From assembly GCA_028719045.1 (NCBI GenBank), contig JAQULD010000085.1, forward strand, positions 1 through 6,956: a stretch of 6,956 nt of DNA. Reading direction: 5' to 3'. This document shows positions 4,068 to 6,956 of the stretch, piece by piece (the stretch's first letter is position 1; the number at the start of each line of letters is the position of its first letter). A program made the position numbers and the translations under genes. The stretch is from Candidatus Omnitrophota bacterium (lineage in GTDB: Bacteria; Omnitrophota; Koll11; Gygaellales; Profunditerraquicolaceae). The notes beneath the pieces were generated by a model. It had not been told where the DNA came from and did no database searches. It saw only the letters and a list, made by a program, of their open reading frames with translations.

Positions 4068-6206
4068 TTAAAACGGGCAAGCGCCTGCGGCGCATCCGCC
4101 TGAATATTCCGATTCCGCTAAAACCGGGTCCCCGGTATTTATCTGGTCCGCCCTGTCCTTATAATCAAAGGACAAAACCTGCTTTGCTTTACTGCCGTAG
4201 CGGTAAACCGTTATCCCCTTGCATTTCAATTCATGCGCGAGGTAATAGATCTTCTTCACGTCTTCGCTGGTCGCCTCCTGCGCCAGATTTATGGTCTTTG
4301 AAACCGAGTTATCGCAATATTTCTGAAACGCCGCCTGGATCGAAAGATGGCTGTAAGCGCTCACATCAAAAGCGGTAACAAATATTTTCTTTATGTCCCG
4401 CGGGACGCCTTTTACGCTTTTTAAGGAGCCGTAGTTGGCGATAACAGACATAAGCTCCTTATTATATATGCCTCTCTTCGCGGCGGTTTCCTCAAAACGC
4501 GGGTTTATTTCAAAAAGTTTTGTGCCGGACAATACGTTGCGCGTAAAACTTAAGGCGAACAAAGGCTCTATCCCGGAAGAACACCCGGCAATAATACTTA
4601 TAGTGCCTGTGGGCGCTATGGTGTTTACCGTGGCATTACGCGGTTTAAGAGAAGACCTGGCGTATATTGACTTTTTGATATTCGGGAAAACCCCCCTTTT
4701 CCGGGCGAGTTCAGCCGAAGCCGCCAGGGATTCCCGTCGGATAAAACGCATCAGTTTTTGCGCCAGCGTCACCGCTTCTTGCGAATTATAAGCTACAGAC
4801 AACATTATCAGCATGTCGGCAAAACCCATTACCCCAAGCCCTATTTTCCTGTTAGAGAAAGTGATATCCCTTATCCCGGGCAAAGGAAACTTATTCACTT
4901 CGATCACGTCATCCAGGAACCTTACTCCCCATTGCACGGAATCTTTCAATTTCCGCCAGTTGACAGAGCCGCCCTGTACCATTTTGGCTAAATTGATCGA
5001 GGCCAGGTTGCAACTTTCATAGGGTAAAAGCGGCAACTCGCCGCAAGGATTGGTAGCTTCAATCTCTCCGGCTCCGGGAACGGGATTCTTCCTGTTCAAT
5101 TCGTCCAAAAATATAAGGCCGGGATCTCCTGTGCTCCAGGCGGAGTTAACAATAAGCTCTAAAACCGCCCTGGCGTTTATTGTCTTTATTTTCCTGGCGG
5201 TCCTGGGGTTTATCAGGTCGAATTTAGCGTTATTGCGCGCCGCTTCCATGAATTTATCGGTAACGCCAACAGAAAGATTAAAATTAGAAAAAGCGTCCCC
5301 TTTCATTTTGGCTTCGATAAATTCCACTATGTCCGGGTGGTCGCAGCGCAGGATCCCCATATTCGCCCCGCGCCTTCTTCCGCCTTGCACGATCACTTCG
5401 GTGGCTTTATCGAATATGCCCATGAAGGAAACCGGGCCGGAAGCCAGGGCCTTGGTAGAGCCGACCAAATCCCCTTTGGGCCTTAAGCGCGAGAAACTGA
5501 ATCCCGTTCCTCCTCCGGTTTGATGTATTACTGCCATATCTTTCAAAGAACCGAAAATCCCTTCGACAGAATCCTCTACCGGCAGGACAAAACAGGCGGA
5601 GAGCTGGCCGATAGAAGTGCCGGCGTTCATCAGGGTCGGGGAATTAGGCATGAACTCAAGGCCGCGCATCATCTGATAGAATTTATCTTCCGCCTCAAAG
5701 CCCCCGGAATTTTTGCCCGCCTTGAAATGCTTTTCCGCCTGGGCTACGTTAAACGCCACCCTCCTAAAAAGCTCGCTGGGGGTTTCGATTATCTCCTGCG
5801 CTTCGTTTTTTAACAGATAACGCCTCTTTAACACCTCCATGGTGTTCAAGGGCAATTTCAGGTCATCTTTTAAACCCAACGCGGATTTTACCGAACGTAT
5901 TTCGTTGTGTTTTTCCCTGTAAAGTATATAACTTTTAGCTATATGGTTGTACCCTTCGCTCATCAGGACGCTTTCCACGGCATCCTGGATGTCCTCTATC
6001 GAAGGGGCTTTATTTTTGTATAAAAACTCCAATTTCCAGGAGACAATATCCGTGATCCTGGCGGATACTATTCCTGCTTTCAGGGCATCCTTTAAAACCT
6101 CAAGGCAGGCGCGTTCGATGGCGCGCGCGATCTTCCGCTTATCAAAGGCAACTATTGAACCGTCCCTTTTCGTTACCTTTTTGACAAGATATTCCCTCTC
6201 CGCCAT
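4068..6206 (-). CDS. nrdJ: Adenosylcobalamin-dependent (class II) ribonucleoside reductase
   Basis: Makes deoxyribonucleotides from ribonucleotides using a radical generated from coenzyme B12, independent of oxygen. The 712 residues comprise an N-terminal ATP-cone (about 7-95), for allosteric activity control, and the ten-stranded catalytic barrel. Visible active-site elements are C205 (LSACFVLP) and C399 (ESCNLAS) as the reducible cysteine pair, the thiyl-radical C388 within NPCGE (N386, E390), and GGGTGFSFSRLRP (231-243). APTGTISIIAGCSSGIEP (531-548) is typical of the B12-dependent group. The C-terminal tail ends in CAAGAC (C705, C710), the expected shuttle cysteines that re-reduce the active site. 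There is no insertion or intein and no separate radical-generating subunit nearby. AAAGG (6216-6212) lies 5 nt before the ATG, 15 nt after pncA. Subclass and effector behaviour are not resolved from sequence alone. Confidence 0.96.
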   Translation of the reverse strand: MAEREYLVKKVTKRDGSIVAFDKRKIARAIERACLEVLKDALKAGIVSARITDIVSWKLEFLYKNKAPSIEDIQDAVESVLMSEGYNHIAKSYILYREKHNEIRSVKSALGLKDDLKLPLNTMEVLKRRYLLKNEAQEIIETPSELFRRVAFNVAQAEKHFKAGKNSGGFEAEDKFYQMMRGLEFMPNSPTLMNAGTSIGQLSACFVLPVEDSVEGIFGSLKDMAVIHQTGGGTGFSFSRLRPKGDLVGSTKALASGPVSFMGIFDKATEVIVQGGRRRGANMGILRCDHPDIVEFIEAKMKGDAFSNFNLSVGVTDKFMEAARNNAKFDLINPRTARKIKTINARAVLELIVNSAWSTGDPGLIFLDELNRKNPVPGAGEIEATNPCGELPLLPYESCNLASINLAKMVQGGSVNWRKLKDSVQWGVRFLDDVIEVNKFPLPGIRDITFSNRKIGLGVMGFADMLIMLSVAYNSQEAVTLAQKLMRFIRRESLAASAELARKRGVFPNIKKSIYARSSLKPRNATVNTIAPTGTISIIAGCSSGIEPLFALSFTRNVLSGTKLFEINPRFEETAAKRGIYNKELMSVIANYGSLKSVKGVPRDIKKIFVTAFDVSAYSHLSIQAAFQKYCDNSVSKTINLAQEATSEDVKKIYYLAHELKCKGITVYRYGSKAKQVLSFDYKDRADQINTGDPVLAESEYSGGCAAGACPF

Positions 6207-6221
6207 AACCGCCTTTCGAGT

Positions 6222-6818
6222 CTATTTCAATTTCCCGGCAAGTTCTTCCGACTTGATCAATTTAGCTCCGCGCCCGGATATTTCTTTTAAAGCGTTTTCC
6301 GAATCCTGCGGCTTCAGATCCACACCCTTAACCGCGTCCGCTAAAACATAAATTTTTAAGCCCTCTTTCAAAGCGTCCAACGAAGAAAACTTTACGCAAT
6401 AATCGGTGGCAATACCGGCAATAAAAATTTCCGTGATCCCGAACATGCGAAGCAGCAAAGAGAATTCCCTGCCGTTGTGATCCTGCGCGTGGAACGCCGA
6501 GTAACTGTCTTTTCCCGGGTCCATCCCTTTAGACAGGATAATAGCTTCTTTAGGGAATTTCAGTTTCGGATGGAATTCCGCGCCCTTTGTATTTTGGATA
6601 CAATGCTCCGGCCACACCCCTCCGAACTTCTTAAAATGCGCGGTTTTTTCCGGGTGCCAGTCGCGGGTAAGAAAAACAGGCAGCCCCTTGGCGCTAAAGA
6701 TCTTTATACACTTATTTATCGCTGGGATTATCTTGTCGCCTTTGGCCACCGCGAGCTTTCCTCCGGGGCAGAAATCATTCTGCACATCGACTACCAGGAG
6801 CGCTTTCTTTAATTTCAT
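6222..6818 (-). CDS. pncA: Nicotinamidase (isochorismatase superfamily)
   Basis: Cytosolic enzyme that hydrolyses nicotinamide to nicotinate and ammonia in NAD salvage. In the 198-residue product (numbered from the chosen ATG) the cysteine-hydrolase triad is D11 (VVDVQNDF), K97 (LSKGMDPG) and C141 (GIATDYCVKFS), and the metal ligands D53, H55 and H72 lie in TRDWHP and WPEHCIQ. The KGMDPGKDSYSAF stretch is typical of true nicotinamidases rather than other isochorismatase-like proteins. I start at the ATG 6818-6816, because it overlaps the upstream stop as TGATG and has AAAGAG 8 nt before it. A TTG immediately upstream (6821-6819) is in frame but less likely. It is coupled to the upstream small reading frame and lies 15 nt before nrdJ. 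Pairing salvage of NAD with dNTP synthesis looks like a nucleotide-supply cluster, by inference. Confidence 0.93.
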   Translation of the reverse strand: MKLKKALLVVDVQNDFCPGGKLAVAKGDKIIPAINKCIKIFSAKGLPVFLTRDWHPEKTAHFKKFGGVWPEHCIQNTKGAEFHPKLKFPKEAIILSKGMDPGKDSYSAFHAQDHNGREFSLLLRMFGITEIFIAGIATDYCVKFSSLDALKEGLKIYVLADAVKGVDLKPQDSENALKEISGRGAKLIKSEELAGKLK

Positions 6819-6956
6819 CAAGCGTTCTCTTTCATTTTATTCTCAGTTTCCGTATTCCTGGTGACAATAGGAGTGACCGAGCGTTCTTCCACTTCGTCCG
6901 CTGATACCGCTTTTACAGGTATGACCTGTTTTCCGTCCGGAAGCGCGTAACGCATG
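6818..6956 (-). CDS. Unidentified hydrophilic reading frame upstream of pncA (3' end, probably partial)
   Basis: An open frame enters from the right edge and ends in TGA at 6820-6818, overlapping the pncA ATG as TGATG, the sign of a co-translated neighbour. The visible 45 residues from the ATG at 6955-6953 are strongly charged, with YALPDGKQVIPVKAV near the start and a Glu/Asn/Lys-rich, probably disordered tail. There are no cysteines, membrane segments or recognisable motif. The ATG two bases from the window edge could be a true start of a 45-residue protein or an internal methionine of a longer one. No sequence upstream is available to look for a ribosome site. I do not recognise the family. 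Confidence 0.55.
   Translation of the reverse strand, partial: MRYALPDGKQVIPVKAVSADEVEERSVTPIVTRNTETENKMKENA

Noticed and set aside
5050..5523. Plus-strand open frame of 157 residues (and others at 5947-6351, 4435-4791) opposite nrdJ
   Set aside because: These are antisense shadows of a highly conserved nrdJ; the translations have no domain-like pattern.
6819..6821. TTG start for pncA one codon before the ATG
   Set aside because: The ATG fits the TGATG coupling and the AAAGAG spacing; TTG immediately before ATG gives no advantage.

Overview
The window reads as a gene-dense stretch of a bacterial chromosome from an oxygen-sensitive, probably anaerobic or microaerophilic bacterium. The signs are a flavodiiron O2/NO reductase with rubredoxin and a flavin reductase, plus an adenosylcobalamin-dependent (class II) ribonucleotide reductase that works without oxygen. 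The PEBP-family gene carries a Sec signal peptide. Gene content and style would suit an uncultured anaerobic lineage such as Omnitrophota or a deltaproteobacterium, but this is an impression that the sequence cannot settle. No mobile element, tRNA, rRNA or CRISPR array is visible.

Every credible gene is on the minus strand, so transcription runs from right to left. The only gap larger than about 45 bases is 3030-3117, and it divides the window into two probable transcription units.

Unit A (6956 down to 3118) holds, in transcription order: the 3' end or whole of an unrecognised small hydrophilic reading frame; a nicotinamidase (pncA, NAD salvage); a class II ribonucleotide reductase (nrdJ); a stand-alone response regulator receiver domain; and a YbhB/YbcL-type PEBP protein with a signal peptide. 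Junctions are tight: a TGATG stop/start overlap before pncA, 15 nt before nrdJ, about 40 nt before the receiver protein, and 2 nt before the PEBP gene. The unit's promoter is not in the window. The PEBP gene has an unusually good internal ribosome binding site placed so that a signal-less cytosolic form could also be made.

Unit B (3117 down to 1) starts with a clear sigma70-type promoter with an extended -10, overlapped by an AT-rich inverted repeat. It then encodes a CDF metal-efflux transporter, a 53-residue rubredoxin whose start overlaps the transporter stop by 8 nt, an FNR-type FAD/NAD(P)H oxidoreductase, a flavodiiron protein, and the first 17 codons of a further gene that runs off the left end. 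The last three complete genes make a plausible electron chain: NAD(P)H to the FAD reductase, to rubredoxin, to the flavodiiron protein, to O2 or NO. The main points for a second look are the metal exporter at the head of this oxygen-defence operon, its altered metal site (HxxxH in TM2), the promoter inverted repeat, the two possible starts of the PEBP gene, and a 20-bp exact repeat shared by two neighbouring unrelated genes.
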